A DNA stretch of 64,000 nucleotides, taken from positions 1,065,637-1,129,636 of the forward strand of contig BCIM01000003.1 in assembly GCA_039545315.1 (NCBI GenBank), read 5' to 3'. Both the position numbers and the translations under genes were made by a program. Source of the DNA: Kondoa malvinella. Lineage: Eukaryota > Basidiomycota > Agaricostilbomycetes > Agaricostilbales > Kondoaceae. The notes beneath the pieces were generated by a model. That model was not told where the DNA came from and made no database searches. It was given only the letters and a program-made list of their open reading frames with translations. Position 1 is the first letter of the stretch. The number at the start of each line of letters is the position of its first letter. Positions 1 through 12,076 of the stretch are shown one piece after another.

Positions 1-1
1 A

Positions 2-2851
2 GCTGCAGCTGCTAAGAAGATCGCGAAGAAGGAAGAGCCGAACGATGACGACGCTTTGTTGGCTGATGGAGCTGCTGGTAGCGGTACAGGCGAAGAAGAG
101 GACTACAAATGGTGGGAGAACGTTGACGATGCAGACGACAGTGTGAAGTGGAAGACATTGCAACACGCTGGTGTCATCTTTCCTCCCGAGTACGAGCCCT
201 TGCCTGATCATGTCAAGCTGCACTACAACGGTCAGTGCCTGAATAAAGTCCCGGTGCTAAAACTGATAATACTATAGGCAAACCCGTCGACTTGCCTCCC
301 GAAGCTGAAGAAGTCGCTTTGTTCTTTGCTGCCATGTGCAAGACCGATCACGCCGAAAAGCCAGTCTTTGTTGAGAACTTTTTCAAAGATTTCAAGACTG
401 TCCTCGACGAGTATCCTCCTGTGAGTCAATGCTTCGAGCAATTTTTCCATTCTGAGTTTGTCACACAGAACGACGGCACCAAGATCAAAGAGTTTGCCAA
501 ATGCGACTGGGAGCCGATGTACAACTACTGCGAGATTGAGCGAGAGAAGAAGAAGCAGCTGACCAAGAAGGAAAAGGATGCAATCAAGAAGGAGAAAGAC
601 AAGCTCGAAGAACCGTACAAGTTTGCCATCCTTGATGGACGCAAAGAAAAGGTCGGCAACTTCCGCATTGAACCTCCTGGTCTTTTCCGTGGTCGTGGTG
701 CACATCCCAAGACTGGTATGCTGAAGGTGCGTTCGCGTGGTGTACCTTTCAGTGTCCAGCTGATGAAATCCCATTGTGTTGTACAGAAACGAGTCCAGCC
801 TGAACAAGTCACCATCAATATTGGCAAAGAGGCTGATGTACCGGAACCTCCTGAAGGACATTCGTGGGGCAAAGTTCAGCATGACAACACTGTATCTTGG
901 CTCGCCATGTGGAAGGAGAATATCAATGGCGCTACTAAATACGTCTTCCTCGCTGCTGGGTCTTCTTTGAAAGGTCAATCGGACATGAAGAAGTTTGAAA
1001 AGGCTAGAAATCTAAAGGTAGGTTGTTAATCTTGGTACTGTGCCGTACTGAGGATTCGGCCGTCCTCACAGGATCACATTGACCGCATTCGACGTGATTA
1101 CAACGACGACCTTACTGACAAAGCTATGGTTACCAGGCAACGTGCTACTGCCGTCTACCTCATTGATCAATACGCTCTTCGTAACGGTAACGAAAAGGGT
1201 GAAGACGAAGCAGACACTGTCGGCTGTTGTTCTCTCAAATGTAGCAACATCACCTTGACTCCGCCCGATGAAGTGCTCTTCGATTTCTTGGGTAAAGACT
1301 CTATTCGCTTTTTGCAAACCTTCAAGGTCATCCCTCAAGTCTTTAAAAACTTGCGCATCTTCAAAAAGGAGCCAAAGACTGAAGAGGATTTGCTCTTTGA
1401 TCGCTTGACCGTCAGTCGAGCCAGAATCCCTTTTGAGCAATGCTAAAGTGTTCAACAGACCCAAGTTGTCAACACCTACCTGAAAGAGTACATGGACGGT
1501 CTGACTGCGAAAGTGTTCCGTACCTACAATGCTTCCTGGACTTTCCAAGAACAGCTCGACAAGCTGACTGAAGACGACATGTCGGTTGCCGACAAGATTT
1601 TGGCTTACAATCGTGCCAACCGTCTCGTTGCTGTGCTCTGTAACCATCAACGTGCTGTGCCCAAGACTCATGGTCAGCAGATGGAAAAGATGGATGACAA
1701 GGCATGCCATTCATCTGATCTGCCCAGGTAATGCTGACTTTTTGAAACAGCTGAAAGCTCTTTTGTACCAACGTCGAAAGATGCGCTTCGCCCTACTCAC
1801 TGCCGTTGGTGACAAAGGTCGCAAGAAGTACAATGAGTATGAAGATGGCGAGGAAGAGCTCGATGATGAGTGGATCACCAAGTACGAAGAGGACTTGCGT
1901 GATGAGAAGAAGGCCAAGGTCTGTGAAATGCTGTTCGTGGGACTCTCACTGATTCGTTGTTACAGGCCAACAAGCGCTTCGAGAAGGAAGGCGTAAAAGA
2001 AGGAGAAGAAGAATCTGAGTCTGAAGCTGAGGCAAAGCCAGCACCTAAAAAGGGTAAGAAAGCCAAGAAGGGCGGTGAGTGCGCAAGCCTTCACTCTATC
2101 CTAATCTGACGTATGATGTGTAGCCGATGACGATGAAGCCGAAGAGGAAGCGCCTGCTAAAGCCAAGGGAAAGAAGAAGCGATGGACCAAAGCCGACCTA
2201 GACAAAGCTCTCAAAGCTGCTGATGACGAATTCGACCAGAACCGGAAGGACACTGAGACTGAAGAGTCAGCTTTTTGACTCGCAGCAGAACGAGAAGCTG
2301 AAATGAACAATAGGGTCGTCGTCTCCAAGTACAAAGACAACCCAGACAAGATTATCGCTGACATCGAGAAGCAAGACTTGAAGATTGCCAACTTCCGCAC
2401 TACAATGACTGACAAGTCTGAAGGCAAAGATGTTTGTATGTGAATGCTCCTGTATCTGCTCCATCATAGCTAAAACATTGATCTTAGCCTTGACCACTTC
2501 AAAGATGTAAGCATGCTTCCCCTGACATTGTTTCGCTGAAGCTGACGTCTTCTTACAGCAACTACGTATGTAATTCTGTTTGCCTGCTCTAAGATCTGCT
2601 CACCACGGCTCGCTTCCTGATAGATCGAGTCAGATTTCATCGCTGTTCGTTCAGACTGTGTGCTGATAACTTATTTACAGTCCGAGACTGACTGTTGCCT
2701 GGTGTAAGAAGCACGAGGTTCCGCTGGAAAAGAGTAAGCTCGTATCTTTACGGTTGCCGCTTGACACTAACAGTTCTGTACAGTGTTCAGCAAGACTATG
2801 CGAGAGAAGTTCACTTGGGCGATGAATGCACCAGCTGACTTCCGCTTCTGA
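2..2851 (+). CDS. TOP1: DNA topoisomerase I (type IB), 5' end missing
   Basis: Relaxes supercoiled DNA in the nucleus by transient single-strand cleavage through a 3'-phosphotyrosine. The window opens inside the charged N-terminal region. The core then reads in order: [31 protein letters not shown] motif ([11 protein letters not shown]), [41 protein letters not shown] and CNHQRA. A lysine- and acid-rich linker follows, then the active-site block [19 protein letters not shown] and the usual ...DFRF end. At least twelve introns are needed, most 47-60 nt; several are multiples of three and stop-free (421-468, 727-786). The active-site tyrosine lies in a 7-nt exon (2559-2565) followed by a 5-nt exon (2624-2628). 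One intron (1702-1750) needs a GC donor, and one junction (2266-2288) implies a 23-nt intron. The family assignment is certain; exon edges in the linker are less so. Confidence 0.97.
2559..2565 (+). other. TOP1: 7-nt microexon carrying the TOP1 active-site tyrosine
   Basis: Reads CAACTAC between a 52-nt intron ending ttacag and a 58-nt intron starting gtatgt. It supplies the last base of an Ile codon plus Asn and Tyr. This is the only split that restores the universally conserved SKxNYxDPR block of type IB topoisomerases. Confidence 0.85.
2624..2628 (+). other. TOP1: 5-nt microexon in TOP1
   Basis: Reads ATCGA between introns 2566-2623 and 2629-2680. It encodes Ile and two bases of Asp; joined to TCCGAGA at 2681 it gives I-D-P-R, exactly as expected after the active-site tyrosine. 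Donor gtcaga and acceptor ttacag are both normal. Confidence 0.82.
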
Positions 2852-3379
2852 TGTCGAGAAGGGTTGTTGATCGACCGTTGTGGACTTTACGGCATAAAAT
2901 GCTGTTGTAACTCTACTGAATTGCACCAACTGCACGCTTTTACGCTTTTGCTCCTGTCGCTTTTGCCTGAAGTCGCTTGCTGCGAAACGAATCGTCTGCC
3001 TCACGCACATCTCGCTGCAAGACGTCTTGTAAACATGGCTTTCGGCATCCGTATGCAATGCTTATCCGCTGGAACCTCTCTGTTCTCCCTAGCGCAAGAG
3101 CTGACGTGGGACAAGATGACTTGGATGCTACAGCATCTTTCACAGCTCAAACCGAGTCACGAGACCTAGGCAAGCGTCTATGTATGCCGCAGTATACTTC
3201 GGGCGCGTGCTGCATCGCCATGCTCGTCCCGGGCTATGACCTTATAGATGCGATGTTTTGTCTATGGCAGTGCTATGACTCGCTGGCTGTCACTCCCTCT
3301 GCTCTCGCGGTCCTCTGCTCTGCTGTCCTCCATATCTTCCGTAGCATCGCTTCGCTTCTGGACGTTCCGACTGAACGAA
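2852..3379. other. Intergenic region, TOP1 3' side and upstream of next gene
   Basis: No convincing coding exon on either strand. The last 130 bases are pyrimidine-rich (CTCCCTCTGCTCTCG-like), as is usual upstream of fungal start codons. Open frames here translate to Leu/Ser-rich or Cys-rich strings typical of non-coding sequence. Confidence 0.5.
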
Positions 3380-6300
3380 ATGAACAAGGACTTTGGCCTA
3401 CAGTCTTTTGGACCTGTCGGCCGTCATGTCCCTATGGATGGAAGCTTCGTCCCACCAGATGTAGAGGCCAAGTTGCGCTCGCACAAGCTGGATGAGGAGA
3501 CGATTCTGCTGGTCGGTGGCACGATAGGTCGCGCGCAAATGCGACCTGCAGGATATTTTCTGGACTCAATGGTATGCCTCACGGCTCAAATGGCTTCGGA
3601 TTTGACTGATGGGTGTGCATGTAGCAATTCATCATGCAGCAGTGAGCTGCGATTGCTTTGCCGTCACAACGCGACTAATCTGCGTCAGCCCTCGAGGCGA
3701 TAAAGGAGCTTTCTTCTCGCAAGCCGTTCCCGAAGATACCATTGTCTGTGAGTGTTATTGTTTCGATGCGTCGCTAATACTCACGAATTATAGATCGCGA
3801 CCTCCCTCTCGTCTTGGTCCCAGCGAATGCGCATCGCAACCTGCTCAAGGATGTCATCGATTTTCTACCGGACGATACCAAGCAGATGATCAACGACATG
3901 CCTCTGCGACCTGACGAAAGGCCGACAGAACCTTTCTCAGCTGAGCGATATGCCGCAGTGATGAGACAGAACACTGTTCGTCGAAAGTGAATCGCCTAGG
4001 CCGCATTGCTGACATAAGTGTATAGTTCTTGCTTGAGCTACCGCCGTGGAACACGACCTTCTGCGCCTTGTATGCATCTTTGTCGAAGAGTAAGCCGGTC
4101 CTTGTATCGTTCCGGAGAAACTGACTGAGTACACCACACTCGTAGTGCATCACGACTGCTCCCCTTCTCTGCAGCTTTCTACGAACGGCCTGGAGCTCAT
4201 CATGCGCAACCCTGTCAAGATTGCACCTTTTGCTGGTATGCCGTTGCGCGGACCTGTTTCCCGGCTAACAAGGATTACAGCCCTGACGTACGCTGCTTTT
4301 GATGTCTTCTTACCGCGAGAGTATCGCCAGGCAGAGTACAAGAACATGTTTGGTGGCAGCGTATGTCCACCCTATTCTCGGTCAGCTGTTTTTGATGAAT
4401 CCTCCAACAGTGCGGATGCGGAACGTACGCTTATGCACTACGATATCTGCTCAGCTAACATAGCCAGGCATTCAGCTGTAACCCTCTGTAGGTCTACCTC
4501 TCTAGTCAGAACGTCATCTCATTCCGAAATAGACGAAAGTACGCAACATTGGCATCGGACACGAGACGACAGTACATCTTCGAGCAACTCCATTCTTTGC
4601 GTAAGTGTCATTCAACTGAGATAGCTATCCGGTCACATATGTTCATAACAGCACCTGATGGATCTGGAGACATGTCGCAACTTGATGCCAAGCGATTGCT
4701 ATGGGCATGCGAGACTGAAGGCCTAAATTTCAGTACGCACTTACACTTATACTCTCTCTGCTTTTGCTGACCAAGATCAACAGGGCGCAAGGATATCTTG
4801 AAGCGGATTGAGAAGGCTGCGCCGCCAGAGAATAAACCCGCGGCTGCTCCTAATGCTCCACGTAAACTCTTGCCATGCACTGTATACTCAGCTGACATCC
4901 AATTCCAGCTGCTCCAGCGCCAGCAGCGCCCATTCCTGCTAGACCGCGTGCGTGAATATCGCTGCTTTGCTCTGCACGTGACGAATGCTCATGCTCATGC
5001 TCATGCTTCCTGCTTAGCTATGCCAACGATGCCTCCTCCACCGTACGAGTCTTCTAGGAACCTGTCATTGCTTCACTAACGAGAGTATTCAAGGCCACCA
5101 CCTCCGTCTGTTTGTAAAGTCAGCAATGCTGAGCAGTCTGACTTTTCTTTGTGCTCTTAGGCCGCCGCCGCCGCCGCCGCCGCCTCCTGCCATTCCTCCG
5201 CCGTGTACGCTTCTAAAGACCCTGCTCATTCTGAAATATCTGACTGTGCCGAAATAGCACCACCAGCTGCAGGTAAATGTTTCGCGCCTCTCGCTCCGAT
5301 TTCTCTGACCTCTCTTTACAGCTCGTCCGCCTGACCCACCTAAGCCTACTCCCAAACCAGCACCGCCTTCAAGCTCAGCATCAGACACAGAAGAAAAGAC
5401 AGAAGAGATAAATATCCCCTTGTTCGATTGGCCTACTGCGGAACCTGTTCGCCAACATAAGGCAAGGTCGCCCTCGCCTGAAGTACCACAAAGCTCTGCA
5501 TCATACAAGCAACCTGTTTCGATCTTGAGAAAGAAACGCCCCGACACTTTGAAGCAACACCTATCAGAAGAGGATCAGCTTGGACCTGAAGGCTGGCATA
5601 TACCTCTTCCTAAAGTCGCTTACTTCGATTTGCAACCAGACATCGCAGAAAGCGAACACGGCGATCAAGAAACAATTGAATGGTTTAGACCAGCCCAGAG
5701 TAGGCTAGGAAGTACCACGCCGCCTTTGCTCATCAGAGATGGTGATGCCATCCCTAGACCCAGCTCGCCAGATCTGGATGATGAGAACACAAGGGAGCAC
5801 GCTTCGACGCCGAGACCTAGGTCAACACGAGACATGCCGCTGCATACTACAGAAGAGGACGAATTCGTCTTCGGCCCACCATTACCTCATCAGCCTGACG
5901 ATCTACCCTCTGGCTCGTACAAAGATACTCCGGAATCGCCAAGGCTATGCATGCCGCCTCCTTTGCCGACTTTAGCTGCATGGGACGTCGATCGACCTTT
6001 CTATCCGAATCCGGAGGCCGACGAAGATTCGTTCTTGGACAAGAGAGCTAGCTCATGGAGCGTTGGTGATGACCTTGAAGAAGTGCTGAGGGAATTACGA
6101 GGCGAGAGATTTAATTTTCACCATGACGCATCCGAGAGACAGGTGCGGTTTGTCACCATCACACCAACTATAGCTGACGTATCAAGCAGTCACAAGACAC
6201 CAGCTCGTGTGCTCAGCCTATAGCTAGAAGCAGCTCATTGCCCGACGTCTTCAATTGGGACGACTTGGAGGTCTCGACAGCTCAAGCATGGGACGCTGTA

Positions 6301-6483
6301 CACCCTGGACTGCCTCAAGATTGGGACACTTCTCATTTTCCGTCTCAGCTCGACCACTGGGACATCTCCCATGCCTCAACTCAGCAGCAGCAGCAACTTG
6401 CGCAGACACAGCAAGAAGACGAGCATACAGAAGAGACAGAAGTAGTGCACGGCCAGCTAGTGCCGGCGAATTATCATGCTTAA
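3380..6483 (+). CDS. Proline-rich protein of unknown function, many small exons
   Basis: I do not recognise the family. The start used is the ATG at 3380 (MNKDFGLQSFGPVG); an upstream in-frame ATG at 3248 would add a Leu/Ser/Arg-rich leader that may just be translated promoter. About ten short exons give a folded-looking N-terminal half (QHPRGDKGAFFSQAVPEDT, RDLPLVLVPANAHRNLLKDV, FLLELPPWNTTFCALYASL, AAFDVFLPREYRQAEYKNMF, RRQYIFEQLHSL). From about 4850 to 5340 a run of tiny exons (about 15-45 nt) encodes only proline-rich text including (CCG)n. A long acidic, disordered tail follows (5340-6223) and a last exon after a 36-nt intron (SSSLPDVFNWDDLE...) ends at 6483. The PxxP tracts suggest SH3 or profilin binding, perhaps a cytoskeletal adaptor; this is inference only. 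Confidence 0.6.
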
Positions 6484-6607
6484 TATCATTCATAGATTAG
6501 ATCTGTACATGTATTAGAGCCGTAAAACAATGTGAAATCATTGTGCATACCTACTCGTTTTCATTCGATACATTGCGACGGCCCTTGCAATTGACGTTTT
6601 ATATACC

Positions 6608-7535
6608 CTACGGCAAGACCCATCTACCCAGCACCACGCCCAATATCCCCACTGCAAATCCAGAGAACTTTTCAGGCGGTGTATGGTAATAGACGGCAGT
6701 CATGAGCAACCTGAAAGTGGATCAGCTAAATTTCGATTGATAGAAGAATACTCACATCCACGCCCAGAAGATACACAAGATACCAACGGCCAACCTTACA
6801 CCTCTATGAAAAGCCCATTCCGTCCCAGGACTCCTCAAAGGCGACGGAGCTTGAGCTATCGTGTTTCTCGCCGCGTATCTTGTAACGAGGGCCAATTCAG
6901 AGACCATAAACAAGATGGCGTGCGTAAGTAAGAAAGTGTGACCGGATACATCGTGCCCTCCTGACCAATGTGGGCGAGGTTGTATAATAGGTTCATCTTC
7001 CGCTGTAGTGACTACATAACGTTTTGAAGGGAAAGTGCAATAGGTAGGATCGAGGGTAGAGTTGTTTTCAGGGTCGGAAGAGATGCATGCTGCGCCTGAA
7101 TAGAGGAGGATGGTGTGAACGAAATATTGAGTGACGAGCCACCAATATGCGGTTGCTATGAGCCATCTACCCGCTGAACGTAGAATAACTGAGCGAGTGA
7201 TGAAGGGTTGGGTAAAGGTTAGAGGTAAGAAGAAAAGGGTCGTCCAAAACCAAGCTAGTTTGACGCCGTACTGGTTGGCTGGGTTGCGCTTGTCTGCAAA
7301 CCAACTTGGCAGCTGCGGTGTGATGGTGCCTAAATTCATGGCTGATATTGGAGCTCTTGCGCGTGCTTCGTTTTCCTAAAGAGAGAATGCAGCGACGTCA
7401 TAACTTGTTGACACAGAAACAAGACAAGAAACTGACAGCGGGCGAATGATGGAAATGAGAATAGGCCATGCCGAGAGATATGAGAATAAAGAGAGAGCAG
7501 ATGGTATAGAGCAGCGTTCTGTCTGCAGCCTGCAT
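6608..7535 (-). CDS. FIT2/Scs3-family ER membrane protein (fat storage-inducing)
   Basis: A multi-pass ER protein. The family (FITM2 in animals, Scs3/Yft2 in yeast) acts in lipid-droplet budding and phospholipid homeostasis and is described as an acyl-CoA diphosphatase. The first exon (start 7535, MQAADRTLLYTICSLF) supplies the first membrane helix. The second exon carries the family signature WSGGHDVSGHTFLLTHAI with its conserved histidine. The third exon, after a short intron beginning gtgagt, supplies TAVYYHTPPEKFSG with the second conserved histidine and a last helix, ending RWVLP. Upstream in-frame ATGs (7682, 7745) would add a disordered leader. It converges on the proline-rich gene and is divergent from APC5. 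Length (about 250 residues) is normal. Confidence 0.88.
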
Positions 7536-7721
7536 CGTGTGTGAAGCGACACTCGACAAGTCCGTCACGGGTCCATCTCGCTTGCCCTTTTCCCCTTCAC
7601 CTCTAGCTGTCAGCTGTGGTGCGTTTGGAGCTCTTCGTTGTCGCTGCCCTGCTAAGCCGCTGTTGTTTGGTGTCAAGCTCATTTGCGTGCGTGGACGTGT
7701 GAGAGAGAGAGAGAGACCGCC

Positions 7722-10611
7722 ATGCAAGCGATAGAACCTGTCCAAGTCGCGCTACTGTGCTGCATAAAGCATCTCTACAAGGACACAACGTCAGAAGATG
7801 GTATAGCTGTGCCGTTGCCTCCCTTGAATCTATTTTCTTATTTGCTCGAATGCATTCACGAAGTTCGCTCTCTAGCTGCTTGTCTCTATGCTTGTCTTAC
7901 CAGTCTGTGGCTAGTTGAACTCTCCTCCTTCTACTCTGCGAGAATTCGAAGATCGTCTATTCGACTTGCCTTGCAAGGTGCCAAATGAAGGAACATCAAC
8001 TCCGCGTCAAGTACCTCTACTGGATCGGAATCGCAAGCAGCAATACTGTGAAGACGGGGAACCTATGCATACTTCACAACTAGAAGCAGATTCAATCGCT
8101 TCGAGAACAGCTTTGGTCGACTCTATCCGCTCCAGCTTTAGTAGCATTGGTCTCTCAAGAACAGACGGTCTGGTGCAAGTCTTTACAGATGCTAAAGCTT
8201 TACTGTGCGAGCGAGATGAACAAGAAGTGCAGAACAGCATTTACGCTCGACCGCCAATAGTCAGTTCTAACCAATACCCAAATTTGATTCTACCTGAAAA
8301 GCTCATGAAAGGAAAGACGCTCACCTCTCGGTCTGTTCGTAAGAAAGATGTACCTGATCTATTCTCGAAAACCCTACGATGCAATGCTCAAGCTCGTCGA
8401 CCGTCTGATCGGCTGGTCGGAAAACATCAAACCCCAAGCTGGCCTTGATCTAGATCTCAGTCTTTCTTTCCTGGATGAATCGGTCCAAGTCAAAGATTGG
8501 TCTACTTTACTAACGTCAGAACCGCTTGACGAGTCTGAGAAAGGAAAGAATCGACAAGATGGTACTACAACTCAACGGGGTCTGGCTTATGACGAGTGCG
8601 CCGTCTCTTGCTTCACTATCTCCCATTTGAGTCTAACTGTATTGCGAAAGCTACATGAATGCCAGAAGAGCAGGTCATCCGCTCCTAGCTCAAGCTGCCC
8701 TCCGACGTTTCTTCGACTTTCGTACACCAGGAAACAACCTCCTCGCCGCTCGAGCTTACAGCCAACCACGCGCCCTATTCGCTCTAGCAGCTTATCATCT
8801 CGAATCCGGCAATTACAAGTCCTCGCGAGCCGCATTAGAAGAAAGCATGCGTATAGCAAGACAAGCGTCTGATAGAGAGTGTTTATTCTTTTGCGCTAGT
8901 TTGAAAAAGAGGTTGGATCATTTGCATCAGGAGGGTCGACCGGCTGGTCAGGCGGAACCGAGAGTTGTTGGACCGGGAACCAGTACAGATCAATTGTGGC
9001 ATGTTAAAAAAGGTTTAGCGGACGTGCGTCTAGCCCTTCGTCCTCTGTTGATGACCTGGCTGATGAGACTGTGTAATAGGGTCTGCCAGTGCAGGATCTG
9101 ATGCTGTATCTCTATCGCGCAAAAGCCTTGATGCCGCTCGATACTGTTGGCATGACGTTTGATGTTCAGCGGTATAGGATGAATCATGAGGCTATTGCTG
9201 CTGAATTGTGGGCGCTTTCAGGTGCGTCGCGGTTGTACTATGCCCTTGAGTTGGCTTAATGAATGTTCTTGCCGCACAGGATCTCCTGCGCTGGCTGAAA
9301 CGCACTGGAAGCTGTCCACTGAAATCGATTTAGACGTTGAGACTCGTTATACAGCTATATGTAAGAAGTCAGCGGAGGTCTGCTTTTCGTTTACGGCCAC
9401 ATCTATAAAATCTGACCATACTTGTACAGCTCGCTCATGTCGGCAAATACGACGAAGCGCTCTCTTTGCTTCTCGTTGCATGTATGCCGCAGAGCGATAG
9501 CCAAGACGAAGCACAAGTATACTTGAAGAGCGAGCTTTCTGCCCGAGACTTTCAAAAGCTCCATTCTGCCTTTTGCCATGTTGTTCGGGTCAAAGCCGAG
9601 CGAGCGTGAGTTCTTCCGCCTTTTTTGTTATGCTTGACTAATGAGCGACACAGCGGCCACCAACGAATACTTGATCGCCTAGCGCAAATTGATACCTCAG
9701 TCGATTCCATATTCGAAGACCTGGAAGCCGATGCAAATCATAGCAAGCTGGCACACTCATCTGGCTCGGAGGCTCACATTCGTGCTTTACTGTCGAGATG
9801 CAAGAAGCTGATTGTGAGCTAGCTACCCCTCTTCACATTCCTCGATGTCCTAGCTGAGTATTTACAGGATCTCCGCAATCCCGCACAAGCTCTCAAGCCC
9901 TTACTGGAAGCCTTGACGCTCTCTTCTCTCTCTGAGCGCAGTGATCCGGCAGACGTACCGAAAACCGATTCTGGCGGCAAGGGCTTGGTCTTGCTGCATC
10001 TTCTCGCACTGGTTATGCTTGCCGACGTGGAGATCCAATTTCAAGCACCTAAAAAAGGAGAGCTTCAACTCAAAGCAGTGTGGGCTAGAGTCAGTCTTTA
10101 CACTCGAAGGTCGAGGGAGACACTGATCAGTCAATAGATACAAGCGTCTCCAGATATCGAGCTGCAAGCGTATGCGAAATGGACCATGGCGAGATGTATC
10201 ATTGGTGGACCAGAGCAAAGTAAGCCCTCCTTGTGCTGCTTTAATGCCTGTTGATGTAGTGACAGATCAACGGAGAGAAGAGGCCGCTGGATTGATACAG
10301 TCTGCTTTTTCTGGTTGGTCAATCTGTCTGCCTGCTTCAACCGATCTAACCCAAATGCAGAATACTGGAATATTGGTCACCGGCCTCTCGCTTTACAGCT
10401 TCTCTCTGATCTGGCTGTACTGAAAGACCAGATGGGCCAGATCGAAGAGCGAGATATTTTGGCTGCCCAATGGTTGGAACATGCTGACCCGGACAAAGCT
10501 AAGGCTGAAGAGGACCGGTTGCTCCCAGAGCTTGGCGAGATGCAGGCGTGGTGGACAGAGTGGTCTTCAGATGTAGCTGGACTAGATCGCTTCGAGGCAA
10601 ATGAAACTTGA
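7722..10611 (+). CDS. APC5: Anaphase-promoting complex subunit 5
   Basis: A scaffold subunit of the APC/C ubiquitin ligase, a TPR protein that helps join the catalytic module to the TPR lobe. The start ATG at 7722 has a good context (CCGCCATGC). The N-terminal helices lead to LGLFVRKMYLIYSRKPYDA, typical of the Apc5 N-terminal domain, reached only after removing a 52-nt intron (8260-8311). Next comes the most diagnostic stretch, RRFFDFRTPGNNLLAAR followed by LFALAAYHLESGNYKSSRAALEES, a TPR pair characteristic of Apc5. The remaining exons give further helical repeats (LAHVGKYDEALSLLL, ALKPLLEALTLSSL, PLALQLLSDLAVLKDQMGQ) to the stop at 10611. About ten introns of roughly 50 nt. Apc5 is assigned from the TPR signature and overall layout; a different TPR protein is unlikely. 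Confidence 0.78.
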
Positions 10612-10772
10612 GAGTGCCAGCGAGCAAATTGTCACGTCCGGCTTTAGCTTTTGCTATGTACATTTGGCCTTTCCATTCGTTCATATCTGTCTCATTTGTG
10701 CTCAACGAGAATCTTCACATGCCTGTGTGGTCAGTAGTCAGTATTCCATCTGCTGACGTGTGCAATTGCAGC

Positions 10773-12076
10773 CTACTTGTCCTTCTCATTTTGCAAAGCC
10801 CTGGTCAACAGATATCAGTATAGCGCAGTATCAGCATAGCACCAGCATACCGGAAGCCCTTTTCAACTAAATCGTTAAGCGGAATCTTCGCGGTGATCAT
10901 GTCCTCGGCCTTGAGAGAACCATTCGACAGGGCTTCGATGACTTCCACAAAATCTGCCGAGATGCTCATGAGCACTTGAGAGGCACTCCAGGCGATGCAG
11001 CCACCTTGTTTCAGATAGCCGATGATGCCGTTCAGCTTTCTTTCGCGCATGTAGAGGGCGACGATGTCCGTCGAGACATTTGCATTGTGAATAGCTGCAT
11101 GGACAGATGGGCTTATCTAAGAAGATTAGAGGCAGCAGGACTGACCGATATTGGTAATTTGGCCGCCAGCCCTTGTCGCTGCGATGCACATGCTGATAGT
11201 GTTACCGCTAGCCAGTCCGGCACTATAACGCACGATTAGAATTTGGCAGGGGTTACAGTCGACTCTAGACGTACGCGTCCAAAGCAACATCCACTCCTTG
11301 ACCGTCTGTGGCATCCTGACAGGCTTTGACCACATCATCAGTGATCGGATTGACGACCTTGTCAGCTCCTGATGCTTTGGCAATGTTCTGGCGAGATTTT
11401 GTAGGCTCGGCGCAAATGACTAGACCTGCTCCCAGCGCCTTCAAAGATCGAATGGTAGCTGCGCCAATAGGTCCTGATCCAACGACCAGGGCTGTTTGAC
11501 CTGGCTGAATCTGGGAAACCCGTACCTAGGCAGGTATTTAGCGATGAGGCTATTGTAAACACTTGAAGCTCTCACAGCATGCCAGGCTACGGCAAGAGGC
11601 TCCACTAGGGCTCCAATATCGAGCGGAACATTGTCTGGCAGCAGATGAAAGTTCTCCGGCGATAGAGCAGAAAATTGACCAAGTCCACCGGCTGAAATGT
11701 CATGTGAGGATAGATCAAAGCCATATGAGACTGCAGTACCTGGGCCAGACAGCCCGATGAAACCCATGCTACTGCAAACATTGCGCCTGCCGTCCTTGCA
11801 GACCACGCATTTTTGACAGCCGAAGTCCGGTTGACAAGCGCTTCATTAACTGTTAGACCTTTACAGTCCGCTCAAGGTAGCACATACACGTTCTGGCCCT
11901 CCTTGTACTTGGACTGTAGGTTCTTGCCTACCTTAACAATCGTTCCACTGTATTCGTGACCAAGTACAAGCGGCAAGTGCGTTCCGCCGACAGGATGAGG
12001 TTTGCCTTCTTGCGGACAGAAGTTTCGTGTCGTCCTTTGCGAATGGAATCACTGCTGGTTTCAAGTTGCCTGGCAT
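10773..12076 (-). pseudogene. 2,3-butanediol/polyol dehydrogenase (zinc MDR family), N-terminal catalytic segment deleted
   Basis: A zinc-dependent medium-chain dehydrogenase closest in motifs to fungal Bdh1. Present: PHPVGGTHLPLVLGHEYSG with the catalytic His-Glu; the four structural-zinc cysteines in DCQKCVVCKDGRRNVC; ALVEPLAVAWHAVR; the nucleotide fold GSGPIGAATIRSLKALGA; and the C-terminus IPLNDLVEKGFRAL, ending at 10773 after a last intron. The N-terminus begins normally (MPGNLKPAVIPFAKDDT) at 12076, then jumps into a different frame at NFCPQEGKPHP. The roughly 40 residues that should lie between, including the catalytic zinc cysteine in the CGxCGxDxH motif, are absent near 12020-12040, and no upstream exon supplies them. 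Either a recent pseudogene or a local assembly deletion. The remaining exons look undamaged. Confidence 0.75.

Noticed and set aside
4982..5005. ATGCTC tandem repeat as a microsatellite of interest
   Set aside because: Only three or four short units inside an intron; nothing suggests a function.
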